Part shown: positions 8,772 through 18,907 of the stretch, in pieces
Layout: the number at the start of each line of letters is the position of its first letter
How positions within the stretch are numbered: position 1 is the stretch's first letter
NCBI RefSeq assembly: GCF_022919135.1
Contig: NZ_CP095049.1
Span: 682,001-746,000, forward strand
Direction of reading: 5' to 3'
DNA from: Hymenobacter cellulosivorans
GTDB taxonomy: Bacteria; Bacteroidota; Bacteroidia; Cytophagales; Hymenobacteraceae
Length of the DNA: 64,000 nucleotides
Notes under the pieces: generated by a model
The model's input: the letters and a program-made list of their open reading frames with translations, nothing else
The model's database searches: none
What the model was told of the DNA's origin: nothing
Made by a program: the position numbers and the translations under genes

Positions 8772-9608
8772 ATGACTTCAATTTCTTCCGTTTTACCTCA
8801 GGCTTCACCTTCGCAGGGCATTCGCACCCTAGCCCGGTTTGGGTTTGCGGCCAAAGGAGCCGTGTATATAACGATGGGCATTTTGGCACTGCTGGCGGCC
8901 ACGGGCATGCGAGGCGGCAAAACTGCCGACAAGCAGCAGGCGGTTCAAACTATTCAGGATTTGCCCATGGGCCGGTTTTTACTAGGCCTGATTGCGCTGG
9001 GCCTGGCCGGTTACGTCATCTGGCGCTTCACCCAAGCCCTGCGCGACACCGAAAACAAAGGCCATGGAGCCAAAGGCATTGCCCGGCGCATTGGCTACGC
9101 GGCCAGCGGCTTGTTTTATGTGGCCCTGGCTTTTTACGCCGGTAAAGCCGCCTGGCAAAACACGGCCGTCAGCAGCAGCGGCGGCCGCGGCAACTCCAAG
9201 CAGTCGATGGTGGCTACACTGCTGGAGCAGTCGTACGGTCCCTGGCTGGTGGGCGCTATTGGCTTGTTCATTATCGGCACGGGCATTTACCAGATCTGGC
9301 GGGCGTACTCCGGCAAGTTTGCCAAGCACGTAAATTCCAGTCAATTGCCTGCCAACCAGCAACAGATTGTGTACCGCACCGGGCAGGTGGGCTACACGGC
9401 CCGGGGCATCGTTATGGCTATTATCGGTTACTTCTTCGTGCAGGCTGCCCGCCACTCCAACGCCAGCGAAGTCAACGACACCGAAGGCGCCTTCGACCTG
9501 CTGAGCTCTATGGGCCCGGGCGTTCTAGGCATCGTGGCGTTGGGATTGGTGGGCTATGGCGTTTATCAGGTAGTGCAGGCCAAGTACCCAGTCCTCAACG
9601 GCGTGTAA
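8772..9608 (+). CDS. DUF1206 family membrane protein
   Basis: 278 aa, an integral membrane protein made of three repeats of two transmembrane helices, each beginning with a glycine-rich ARFGFAAKGAVY / RRIGYAASGLFY / GQVGYTARGIVM motif. This threefold repeat defines the DUF1206 family, which is widespread but uncharacterised. There is no signal peptide beyond the first helix. A terminator at 9629-9659 follows and also serves the convergent gene. Confidence 0.85.
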   Translation: MTSISSVLPQASPSQGIRTLARFGFAAKGAVYITMGILALLAATGMRGGKTADKQQAVQTIQDLPMGRFLLGLIALGLAGYVIWRFTQALRDTENKGHGAKGIARRIGYAASGLFYVALAFYAGKAAWQNTAVSSSGGRGNSKQSMVATLLEQSYGPWLVGAIGLFIIGTGIYQIWRAYSGKFAKHVNSSQLPANQQQIVYRTGQVGYTARGIVMAIIGYFFVQAARHSNASEVNDTEGAFDLLSSMGPGVLGIVALGLVGYGVYQVVQAKYPVLNGV

Positions 9609-9628
9609 GACTGCTCACGCTAAACCAC

Positions 9629-9659
9629 AAAAAGGCCTGCTTGACAGCAGGCCTTTTTT
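9629..9659 (+). terminator. rho-independent terminator, bidirectional
   Basis: AAAAAGGCCTGCT (9629-9641) pairs with AGCAGGCCTTTTT (9646-9658). It lies between the convergent genes 8772-9608 and 9679-10893 and suits both. Confidence 0.8.
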
Positions 9660-9678
9660 GCTTTTCGGTGGTCAAACC

Positions 9679-10893
9679 CTAATCCGCCACATAGTCGCTC
9701 AGGTAGAGGTACCGCTCGGTGAGCTGGCCGCCGCGGACAATAGTAGCCCGCTCGATAACCTCGTCGGCATCGTCACTGAGCAGGTGAGGGAACACCGTAT
9801 CGAGCAGCTGGCGGCCAAAGTCCCGGGAGGCGTTGCGGGGCAGCTCACAGGGCAGATTATCCACGGCCATCATGGTAATGTTGCCGGGGCGAGAACAGGG
9901 CTCCTCCAGCTCTCCGGTCTGGGGGTTGTAGTCGAACAGCGGGTGCTGAATGCTGCTGCTGCGCTTAGTGCACGGAATGGAGCCGTTTACGTCGCAGGTC
10001 ACATCGGCTATGGTATTGATGCGGAAGCTAGGCTGGCGGGTGTCTTCCTCCGTGAAGAGCTTGGGTGCCGTCGGGTGCCAGTAGGCGCAGGCAATGAGCA
10101 GGTCGGTGACGGGCAAAAACTTGTCGAAGGTACTTTTGTATAAGTGCGGGTTGCGGTGAAAGTCGGGCGTATCCCACACCCGGCCGTCGAGGCGGGCGTT
10201 GTAGTCGGAGCTGCGCAACTGGGCGTACACGGGCTCCTTAAAATCCAGGTACAGATAGTCGTACACGCTCACCCGGCGGATGCCCATACGGTCCAGCACC
10301 TCCAACGCGCCCTGGGCTACCCGGCCCGAGCCGGTTACGGCAATCTTGATAGGCGGCAGCTTTTTGACTTTGAAAAATTCCTCCTGCATGTCGTCCATGT
10401 CGACGCACTGGTAGGCGGGCTTGAGGCGGTACAAATCGTGTTTGCGGCCGTAGCTCAGCAGCCCATTATAGGCGCCTACGATGCCAGCGTAGCGCCCGAA
10501 AGCCACAATCCGCTCCCCGTTGCCGTTGGTGAGTAGTTCGTAGTCAATCAGGGTAATGTTCTTGCGTAGCACGGCCCGCAGCAACTCCCGGTTGGCGGGC
10601 TGCTTTTTCACCGTGTGCGAAAAAAACATATACGTTTTATCCGGAATCAGCTGAGCCACCGGCACTTCCTTGACGCCCATCAGGATGTCGCACTGGCTTA
10701 CGTCGGGGCTGACCTGAATGCCCAGGTCGCGGTATTCCTGGTCGGAGTAACTGCGCACAGGGCTTTCCTGCACCACGATGGTCAGGCCAGGAAAGGTGGT
10801 TTGGGCTTCCACGCACTTCTTCGGGGTCAGGGGCACGCGTTTATCCGGCGGATTTTTGCCTTCGCAGATAATGCCAAGGGTAACTTTTCGCAT
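9679..10893 (-). CDS. saccharopine/alanine dehydrogenase-like NAD(P)-dependent oxidoreductase
   Basis: 404 aa starting at ATG 10893 (MRKVTLGII); an in-frame ATG at 10917 would add eight residues. The N-terminal half matches the alanine dehydrogenase/PNT N-domain (REGKNPPDKR-like opening EGKNPPDKRVPLTPKK; QESPVRSYSDQEY). The Rossmann part has KIAVTGSGRVAQGALEVL, a GxGxxxxG dinucleotide site. The overall pattern is closest to lysine-forming saccharopine dehydrogenases of the fungal LYS1 type and their bacterial relatives, with a cytoplasmic location. The physiological substrate cannot be fixed from sequence. It is divergent from gcvP. Confidence 0.7.
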   Translation of the reverse strand: MRKVTLGIICEGKNPPDKRVPLTPKKCVEAQTTFPGLTIVVQESPVRSYSDQEYRDLGIQVSPDVSQCDILMGVKEVPVAQLIPDKTYMFFSHTVKKQPANRELLRAVLRKNITLIDYELLTNGNGERIVAFGRYAGIVGAYNGLLSYGRKHDLYRLKPAYQCVDMDDMQEEFFKVKKLPPIKIAVTGSGRVAQGALEVLDRMGIRRVSVYDYLYLDFKEPVYAQLRSSDYNARLDGRVWDTPDFHRNPHLYKSTFDKFLPVTDLLIACAYWHPTAPKLFTEEDTRQPSFRINTIADVTCDVNGSIPCTKRSSSIQHPLFDYNPQTGELEEPCSRPGNITMMAVDNLPCELPRNASRDFGRQLLDTVFPHLLSDDADEVIERATIVRGGQLTERYLYLSDYVAD

Positions 10894-10983
10894 GGGTTTG
10901 GGGTTGGGTGGTAGCAACTTGGGTAGGAAGGAATTCGGGTAAAACTAGCCCTTTTGCCGTAAGGCGGCCTCACCTTTTCATCT

Positions 10984-10991
10984 TACCTTTG
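10984..10991 (+). promoter_or_regulatory. -7 element (TACCTTTG) of gcvP
   Basis: TACCTTTG matches TAnnTTTG 52 nt upstream of the gcvP ATG at 11044. No good -33 box at standard spacing was seen. Confidence 0.45.
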
Positions 10992-11043
10992 TGTGCCCCA
11001 CCCTCCCATCGGGCATTTCCCCTGCCATTTCTAGCCCTTTTCT

Positions 11044-13965
<2,922 letters not shown>

Positions 13966-13980
13966 GGTCTGGTACAACAT

Positions 13981-14014
13981 AAAAAGAGCCGCTCCTTTCG
14001 GGGCGGCTCTTTTT
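13981..14014 (+). terminator. rho-independent terminator of gcvP
   Basis: AAAAAGAGCCGCTCC pairs with GGGGCGGCTCTTTTT around a short loop, beginning 16 bp after the stop codon. Confidence 0.85.
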
Positions 14015-14065
14015 GTTTGGGGTTTGCAAGCGGGTGTGAAGCCCAGCGGCAGACTTGGAAATAGC

Positions 14066-14362
14066 CTAACGCTGCGGGAAGCAGGTGCGGTACATGTAGC
14101 CGGTCAGAGGCTTACCATCCTTGGTTACGCGGGCCTTCACGAAGTAGGCATCCACGGTGTCCATTACCTGCACCTCCATCCCGGAGCCAATAGTCATTAG
14201 CTGGGTCGACTGCTTGTTCATGCCGTCATATAGTGTGCACTCTACCACGGTGTTATACGCCACGGGCGTGCGGTTGGGGCGGGTAGAAGTAGCTGACTCA
14301 CCGGCGGTGCTGCAGGAAGCCAGAGCCGTGAGGCCAAAGAAGTAAAGTAGTGGTTTGTTCAT
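14066..14362 (-). CDS. small lipoprotein with SH3-like fold
   Basis: 98 aa with a short signal sequence and lipobox LASC (Cys17). The mature part, with VVECTLYDGMNKQSTQLMTIGSGMEVQVMDTVDAYFVKARV and a final YMYRTCFP, resembles a bacterial SH3-type beta-barrel of the kind that binds wall peptides or proteins. Two Cys flanking the barrel (in VVECTLY and TCFP) could form a disulfide. It is a single gene, divergent from 14583. Confidence 0.7.
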   Translation of the reverse strand: MNKPLLYFFGLTALASCSTAGESATSTRPNRTPVAYNTVVECTLYDGMNKQSTQLMTIGSGMEVQVMDTVDAYFVKARVTKDGKPLTGYMYRTCFPQR

Positions 14363-14582
14363 ATCAGGTCGTTAGGTCGGTTAAGATAGGGCTATTTCAA
14401 GGCTAAAAGGAATTTTCCTATAAAATTTCTTCTGCAGGATATGCTGCAAGCCGACTACTTTGGGAACGTTGGCTGGCCTCCCAACGTTTAATTACCAGAC
14501 CCGGAAGGCGGGGCATTTCAGCCAGCGTTTTCAGCTGATTCTCGCTATGAGGGTTCTTCTCTCAACTATTTGATTAACGACG

Positions 14583-15185
14583 ATGAACCGTATATCCCGC
14601 TTCTTTACCCGCCCGGTAGCAATGGTTGCTGTAGGCCTTTCCCTCTTGCTGGGAGCCACTAGCTGCGCCACTTCGCACGTGGGTGTTTCTTCTGATTTTG
14701 ACCACTCTGTTAATTTCCGGGCCTACAAAACCTGGGCCTGGTATCCGCAGCAAACCGTTGACACGGAAGGCGGCCCAGCTAAGGGCTACGAATCTTTCTT
14801 CGACAAGCGGATGCGCTCGGCCGTTGAAGCCGAAATGGGCCGTAAAGGCTTAACCCAGGTTGAAAAGAACCCTGACATCTACGTGGCCTACAGCGCCAAA
14901 GTAGAAGACAAACAGCGCGTAAACTATCCGTACTCGCCATTCGGCTACGGGTACTACGGCTACGGTGGCTACGGCCGCGGCATGAACTCGGTGTCGGAGT
15001 ATAAGGAAGGCACTGTCATTATTGACATCGTGGACGCCAAGCGTAAAGAGCTGGCATGGCGTGGCCAGGGTGAGGCGCAGATTGACAACCGCACCATTTC
15101 CGAGCCCGAAGTATACCGCATCGTGGGCAGCGTACTGGGGAACTACCCCCCCACGGATGGCCGTAACAGCCAAGCCCAGCGCTAG
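14583..15185 (+). CDS. DUF4136 domain lipoprotein
   Basis: 200 aa with a lipoprotein signal (LLLGATSC, Cys28). The opening SSDFDHSVNFRAYKTWAWYP and the later YAVKVEDK-like and GTVIIDIVDAKRKELAWRGQGEAQI patterns are diagnostic of DUF4136, a periplasmic family of unknown function common in Bacteroidota and Proteobacteria. A Gly/Tyr-rich insert (FGYGYYGYGGYGRG) interrupts the domain near residue 120. It is probably outer-membrane anchored. A terminator follows at 15203-15238. Confidence 0.85.
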   Translation: MNRISRFFTRPVAMVAVGLSLLLGATSCATSHVGVSSDFDHSVNFRAYKTWAWYPQQTVDTEGGPAKGYESFFDKRMRSAVEAEMGRKGLTQVEKNPDIYVAYSAKVEDKQRVNYPYSPFGYGYYGYGGYGRGMNSVSEYKEGTVIIDIVDAKRKELAWRGQGEAQIDNRTISEPEVYRIVGSVLGNYPPTDGRNSQAQR

Positions 15186-15202
15186 TACCCCGATTTAGCA
15201 AT

Positions 15203-15238
15203 AAAAAGCGCGGCCCCCAGATGGGAGCCGCGCTTTTT
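15203..15238 (+). terminator. rho-independent terminator, bidirectional
   Basis: AAAAAGCGCGGC pairs with GCCGCGCTTTTT between the convergent genes 14583-15185 and lipA. Confidence 0.85.
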
Positions 15239-15263
15239 CTTTTTCAGAAGAAACCCAACTGAA

Positions 15264-16178
15264 TTAAATCGGCACGTTGACGTGGCGTTCAGCGTGGTAG
15301 CTGCTACGTACCAACGGACCGGCTTCCACGTACTTTAAGCCGCGGCGCAGGCCTTCCTCGCGGTAGTGTGCGAACAGGTCGGGGTGGATAAACTCGGCGA
15401 CTTCGATGTGGCGCTTGGTAGGCTGCAGGTACTGGCCCAGCGTCAGGATGTCGAGGCCGTTAGCGGCTAGGTCGTCCATGGCCTGGTACATTTCCTCCTT
15501 GGTTTCGCCCAGTCCCAGCATGATACCCGACTTGGTGCGCTTACCGGCTTCCTTAGTCCGGCGGATCTGCTCCAGGCTCCGGTCGTACTTGGCCTGGGGC
15601 CGCACGAGGCGGTAGAGGCTGCCCACAGTTTCCACATTGTGCGACACTACTTCCTGACCACCGGCAATCATTGTTTCCAGCGCGGCCCAGTTGGCTTTCA
15701 CGTCCGGAATCAGGGTTTCGATAGTCGTAGCCGGGCTCAACTCCTTGATGCGGACCACGGTTTCGAGCCAGATGCTGGCGCCACGGTCCTTGAGTTCGTC
15801 GCGGTTTACGCTGGTAATTACGGCGTGCTTCACGCCCATGAGCTGAATGGCCTCGGCCACGCGCCGGGGCTCGTCGGTATCGTATTCGTTGGGGCGGCCC
15901 GTGGCTACGGCGCAAAACGAGCAGGAACGCGTGCACACGTTGCCCAGAATCATAAACGTAGCGGTACCGGCTCCCCAGCACTCACCCATGTTGGGGCAGT
16001 TGCCGCTTTCGCAGATGGTGTGCAGCTTATGCTCGTCTACCAAGCGGCGCACTTTGGCATATTCGGGTCCTACCGGCAGCTTCACACGCAGCCAGTCCGG
16101 TTTCCGGGGCTTGGCTGGCACCGCCGGAGCGGCCGTTTCAGCTTGAATGATAGGTAAAGTCAACAACAAGTCATCCAT
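15264..16178 (-). CDS. lipA: lipoyl synthase
   Basis: 304 aa radical SAM enzyme that inserts two sulfurs into octanoyl groups on lipoyl domains. The family-specific auxiliary cluster motif [12 protein letters not shown] (CX4CX5C) and the radical SAM motif CTRSCSFC (CX3CX2C) are both intact, and the C-terminal RSSYHAE serine motif that ligates the auxiliary cluster is present. Its products are needed by the glycine cleavage system (gcvP nearby) and by 2-oxoacid dehydrogenases (E1 at 18908). A TACCTTTG element ends only 4 nt before the ATG, so the transcript may be leaderless or translation may begin at a downstream GTG (codon 20). Confidence 0.97.
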   Translation of the reverse strand: MDDLLLTLPIIQAETAAPAVPAKPRKPDWLRVKLPVGPEYAKVRRLVDEHKLHTICESGNCPNMGECWGAGTATFMILGNVCTRSCSFCAVATGRPNEYDTDEPRRVAEAIQLMGVKHAVITSVNRDELKDRGASIWLETVVRIKELSPATTIETLIPDVKANWAALETMIAGGQEVVSHNVETVGSLYRLVRPQAKYDRSLEQIRRTKEAGKRTKSGIMLGLGETKEEMYQAMDDLAANGLDILTLGQYLQPTKRHIEVAEFIHPDLFAHYREEGLRRGLKYVEAGPLVRSSYHAERHVNVPI

Positions 16179-16182
16179 ACTA

Positions 16183-16190
16183 CAAAGGTA
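16183..16190 (-). promoter_or_regulatory. -7 element (TACCTTTG) abutting lipA
   Basis: Minus-strand TACCTTTG ends 4 nt before the lipA ATG. At the usual 5-8 nt distance, transcription would begin at the start codon. Confidence 0.5.
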
Positions 16191-16243
16191 GCAGTCAGTT
16201 AGCAGTTATGAGTACCATCCCAGGGAGATGGGTAAAAAACGAA

Positions 16244-16291
16244 GGACTTTTCCGCCGTCGGGGTAGTAACACCCGAGCGCCAGAAAAGTCC
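16244..16291 (-). terminator. terminator hairpin of the 16322-17101 gene
   Basis: Arms GGACTTTTC (16244-16252) and GAAAAGTCC (16283-16291) enclose a partly paired GC-rich centre; read on the minus strand the hairpin is followed by TTCGTTTTTT. Confidence 0.65.
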
Positions 16292-16321
16292 AAATTCGCG
16301 GTAAAAAAATGAGTCGGTGGC

Positions 16322-17101
16322 TTAGCTCCGGTGCCCGATGTACAGTGTCAGATACACCGAGGGAAAAAAGTTGGTGTTCAAGGTCGCATCACTGATATTC
16401 GGGGCCCGCAGGATGGTGAGCTCCTTGGGGTATAGCTCAAACAGAAAACCGGTTTCGATACCCGCCACTGCGTCGCGGTAGCGGCCGTACTCGAAGCTCA
16501 GGGCGCCGCGCAGGTGACCACCGATGCGGGCCTTGGTTTCGTTGGCACCCGAGAAGATAGGAGCCCGGTCCAGAATACGGGAGTCCGCGGAGTTGACGGC
16601 CGGGTCATACTGCTCGCTGCGGATGTCTTCCTGTATCGGCGCGCCGGGCCGGTTTTCCCGCACCGTGTAGTCGTAGTAGATGTAGTAAGGCATCAGCAGG
16701 CCAATCGACGGGCCAGCGCCTACCAGGGCATTTACCTGCACGCCCGATTCGGGGGCCTTACGGAAAATAACCCGCTGCATTCCGTAGGACGGCCGCAGCA
16801 CAAATAAGTAGTTGGACTTGCCAAACACGAAAGAACCGCCCGAATTCTGATTGAGCACGCGCTGTTCTTTGGGGTGCTTCACTTCCACACCTTCCACTCC
16901 CCAGAAGCGGGACCATTTCTCGTCCAGCACCCGGGTAGAGCGCACGGCCACGCCGCCGATGAGGCCGCCGCGGGTGTTAAAATTGATGCCGTAGGTAAAT
17001 TCCTTGCGGTAGGATGGGTCCTCGGATACCTGTGCCTGCGCCGCAGACGCCGCCCCGAGCAGGGCCAACAAGCTAAGACCGAATGGATAGAGGTTGCGCA
17101 C
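16322..17101 (-). CDS. secreted beta-rich hypothetical protein, probable outer-membrane barrel
   Basis: 259 aa beginning at GTG 17101, the only start that gives the full signal peptide (NLYPFGLSLLALLGAASAAQAQ). The mature protein has alternating hydrophobic/polar strands (FTYGINFNTRGGLIGGVAVRST; YLFVLRPSYGMQRVIF; VFLTLYIGH-type ending) like a small outer-membrane beta-barrel. No named domain is recognised. It sits alone between a terminator and the divergent OsmC gene. Confidence 0.65.
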   Translation of the reverse strand: MRNLYPFGLSLLALLGAASAAQAQVSEDPSYRKEFTYGINFNTRGGLIGGVAVRSTRVLDEKWSRFWGVEGVEVKHPKEQRVLNQNSGGSFVFGKSNYLFVLRPSYGMQRVIFRKAPESGVQVNALVGAGPSIGLLMPYYIYYDYTVRENRPGAPIQEDIRSEQYDPAVNSADSRILDRAPIFSGANETKARIGGHLRGALSFEYGRYRDAVAGIETGFLFELYPKELTILRAPNISDATLNTNFFPSVYLTLYIGHRS

Positions 17102-17173
17102 GGGAGCGAGGAGCTAAACGAGTGAAAATAAACCGCGAAAAAGGGGCCCGAGGGCCCTACCATCTAAAGTACG

Positions 17174-17181
17174 TAAATTTG
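17174..17181 (+). promoter_or_regulatory. -7 element (TAAATTTG) of the OsmC-family gene
   Basis: TAAATTTG matches TAnnTTTG 28 nt upstream of ATG 17210. Confidence 0.5.
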
Positions 17182-17209
17182 CTGGCAATGTGTCGCCAAC
17201 TTTCTGACT

Positions 17210-17614
17210 ATGAGCACTGCCACTGCCCGCTACACCGGGAACCTGCGTACCGAAGCCGTTCACACCGCTTCCGGCACCACCATCTTCACCGATGCGCCCG
17301 TCGATAACCATGGCCGGGGCGAATCATTTTCGCCTACCGATCTGGTCAGTGCCGCGCTGGGAACCTGCATGATGACCATCATGGGCATCGTAGCAGAACG
17401 GCAGCAGCTGGACCTAACTGGGGTTAGCTTCGAGGTGCAGAAACACATGGCCCCCGAGCCGCGGCGCATCGCGCAGATTGACATAACCTTCCGCATGCCG
17501 ACGACCCTGTCAGACAAAGAGCGGGCCGTGCTCGAAAACGCGGCCCGCACCTGTCCGGTGGCTCTAAGTCTGAACCCCGAAATCCGGCAGGAGGTTCAGT
17601 TCCTCTATGAGTAG
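17210..17614 (+). CDS. OsmC family peroxiredoxin-like protein
   Basis: 134 aa, a full-length single OsmC domain. Members reduce organic hydroperoxides with two cysteines; here one Cys lies in the helix AALGTCMMTIMG and the second in RTCPVALSL, matching the family's catalytic pair. The substrate-binding and dimerisation region ending NPEIRQEVQFLYE is intact. It is cytoplasmic. It is convergent with ytxJ, itself linked to bacillithiol redox control, which makes a thiol-stress context plausible. Confidence 0.88.
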   Translation: MSTATARYTGNLRTEAVHTASGTTIFTDAPVDNHGRGESFSPTDLVSAALGTCMMTIMGIVAERQQLDLTGVSFEVQKHMAPEPRRIAQIDITFRMPTTLSDKERAVLENAARTCPVALSLNPEIRQEVQFLYE

Positions 17615-17618
17615 TGGG

Positions 17619-17714
17619 GTGATGAAATAGGGAGATGGTGAGTTGTTGTTTAGACTGCGCACTAGTGCGCCGCCAGAACATAGAACTTACCATTTCACCA
17701 TCTCCCTATTTCAC
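17619..17714. repeat. long inverted repeat with an inner palindrome
   Basis: Nineteen bases at 17623-17641 recur perfectly inverted at 17695-17713, and the loop contains a second perfect palindrome GCGCACTAGTGCGC at 17657-17670. The right arm overlaps the last codons of ytxJ. It has no T-tract, so it is either a weak bidirectional terminator or a member of a dispersed palindromic repeat family. Confidence 0.6.
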
Positions 17715-18050
17715 CAACTCACGCACGTCGCTGAGGCGGATGCCCATGTGGGAGGCGTCGAAGCGGCACTCACCGTCTTGGATGAGCAGCAGTTGGGGCG
17801 ACTCGTGGCGCACGCCAAACTTGCTGGCTATTTCTGAGGAAATAGGGCGGTAGCGCAGCAGGTCCAGGTAGTAGATGGTGGCGTTGGCCAGGTCGGCATC
17901 GGGCCACTGGCGCTCCAGCTTGCTTTTGGCCGCGGCGCTAATAGAACAGGACGTGCTGTGCTTGAAAATCAGCACCGGGTGCTCGTGCGACTCTTGCACG
18001 ATGTCGGTGAGTTGGGCAGCGTCGGTGAGGGGAAGCCAGGGAGTACTCAT
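17706..18050 (-). CDS. ytxJ: bacillithiol system redox-active protein YtxJ
   Basis: 114 aa starting at ATG 18050; the frame is open upstream but those residues belong to the neighbour's 3' end read in another frame. It has a thioredoxin-like fold with a monothiol site FKHSTSCSIS, typical of YtxJ, then YYLDLLRYRPISSEIASKFGVRHESPQLLLI, which carries the cis-Pro region (SPQ). The family is proposed to act as a monothiol bacilliredoxin that removes bacillithiol from proteins. It follows the small secreted-protein gene 18061-18384 by 10 bp on the same strand and may be cotranscribed with it. Confidence 0.9.
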   Translation of the reverse strand: MSTPWLPLTDAAQLTDIVQESHEHPVLIFKHSTSCSISAAAKSKLERQWPDADLANATIYYLDLLRYRPISSEIASKFGVRHESPQLLLIQDGECRFDASHMGIRLSDVRELVK

Positions 18051-18060
18051 ACGGGTGGGA

Positions 18061-18384
18061 TTATTCTTTCGTCGCTTTCTTTTTCTTGCGGAGTCCCAGC
18101 CCAACGTGGGCTGGTTCGCTAACGCGGGGTTCCCCGGTTTTATCAAACTTATAACTCTCGCGGCCGTCTTTAGGTTGCTGGGGCCGCCCGGTTCCGCCTT
18201 GTTTCAAAGCCGTTTTGTCGACGGCCAAGTGGGAGTCTTTGTATTCTCCCTTGAATTTGCGGGCGTCGCGCAGGGCCCGGCGGTTTTCGGCCCGCTTCCG
18301 GGCCGGGTACATGTCCTCGGTTTGGGCCGCAGCCGCCGTGCTGATACCCAGTACCAACCCAACAATAAGCAAGACGTGACGCAT
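18061..18384 (-). CDS. small basic secreted hypothetical protein
   Basis: 107 aa with a signal peptide (VLLIVGLVLGISTAAAAQ). The mature chain is short, highly charged and Lys/Arg-rich (ARKRAENRRALRDARKFKGEYKD; LRKKKKATKE) and probably disordered. It lies 10 bp upstream of ytxJ on the same strand. I do not recognise a family. Confidence 0.6.
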   Translation of the reverse strand: MRHVLLIVGLVLGISTAAAAQTEDMYPARKRAENRRALRDARKFKGEYKDSHLAVDKTALKQGGTGRPQQPKDGRESYKFDKTGEPRVSEPAHVGLGLRKKKKATKE

Positions 18385-18495
18385 AAGAAGCGGGAAAAGG
18401 AAAGCGTGAACAGGCAGACTACCCGGCGCCCCGACGGCTTAAGTCCGAGGGGCTTTCAGTACGTAAAATTCCCTGCCTGAGGTGTTTAAAAGCAG

Positions 18496-18807
18496 TTAGA
18501 ACGGTAGCGGGATGCCCAAAAACTTGCGTTGGCCCACCTTCTTCTTCAGCCGGCGGTTTTTATACTTGGGCTTTTTCAGGATGCCGTTCTTGTCGTAGCT
18601 GTTTTTTATGGGCTTGGCTTCCGTCGTGGCATTCATGTCGCGGCCGTCAGCGGCTTCGCTTTCCACTTTTTTGGCCTTGCGCACCTTAGGCTGGGGCGGG
18701 CCGGTTGGGTTAGGAATCCGGTACGGGTGGCAGCTTACCGACATCAGGAAGCACATGAGCACTAGCCCCAGCAGATGACGCAGACCACGAAAAGCAAAAC
18801 GACTCAT
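18496..18807 (-). CDS. small basic lipoprotein
   Basis: 103 aa from ATG 18807, chosen because it starts directly before the signal sequence (FRGLRHLLGLVLMCFLMSVSC). The lipobox Cys is followed by a Pro-rich stretch and a very basic C-terminus (KKPKYKNRRLKKKVGQRKF). It is similar in size and charge to the neighbouring secreted protein 18061-18384. It may interact with lipopolysaccharide, peptidoglycan or nucleic acid; no domain is recognised. Confidence 0.6.
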   Translation of the reverse strand: MSRFAFRGLRHLLGLVLMCFLMSVSCHPYRIPNPTGPPQPKVRKAKKVESEAADGRDMNATTEAKPIKNSYDKNGILKKPKYKNRRLKKKVGQRKFLGIPLPF

Positions 18808-18907
18808 AAAGCGGCAATAGTCCGACTGAAGCGTATCAATCAGTAGGCAAGATAAATAGCGCCCCGGATTCCACACATATTATGTAGCCGAACCCGGGGC
18901 GCTAAGG

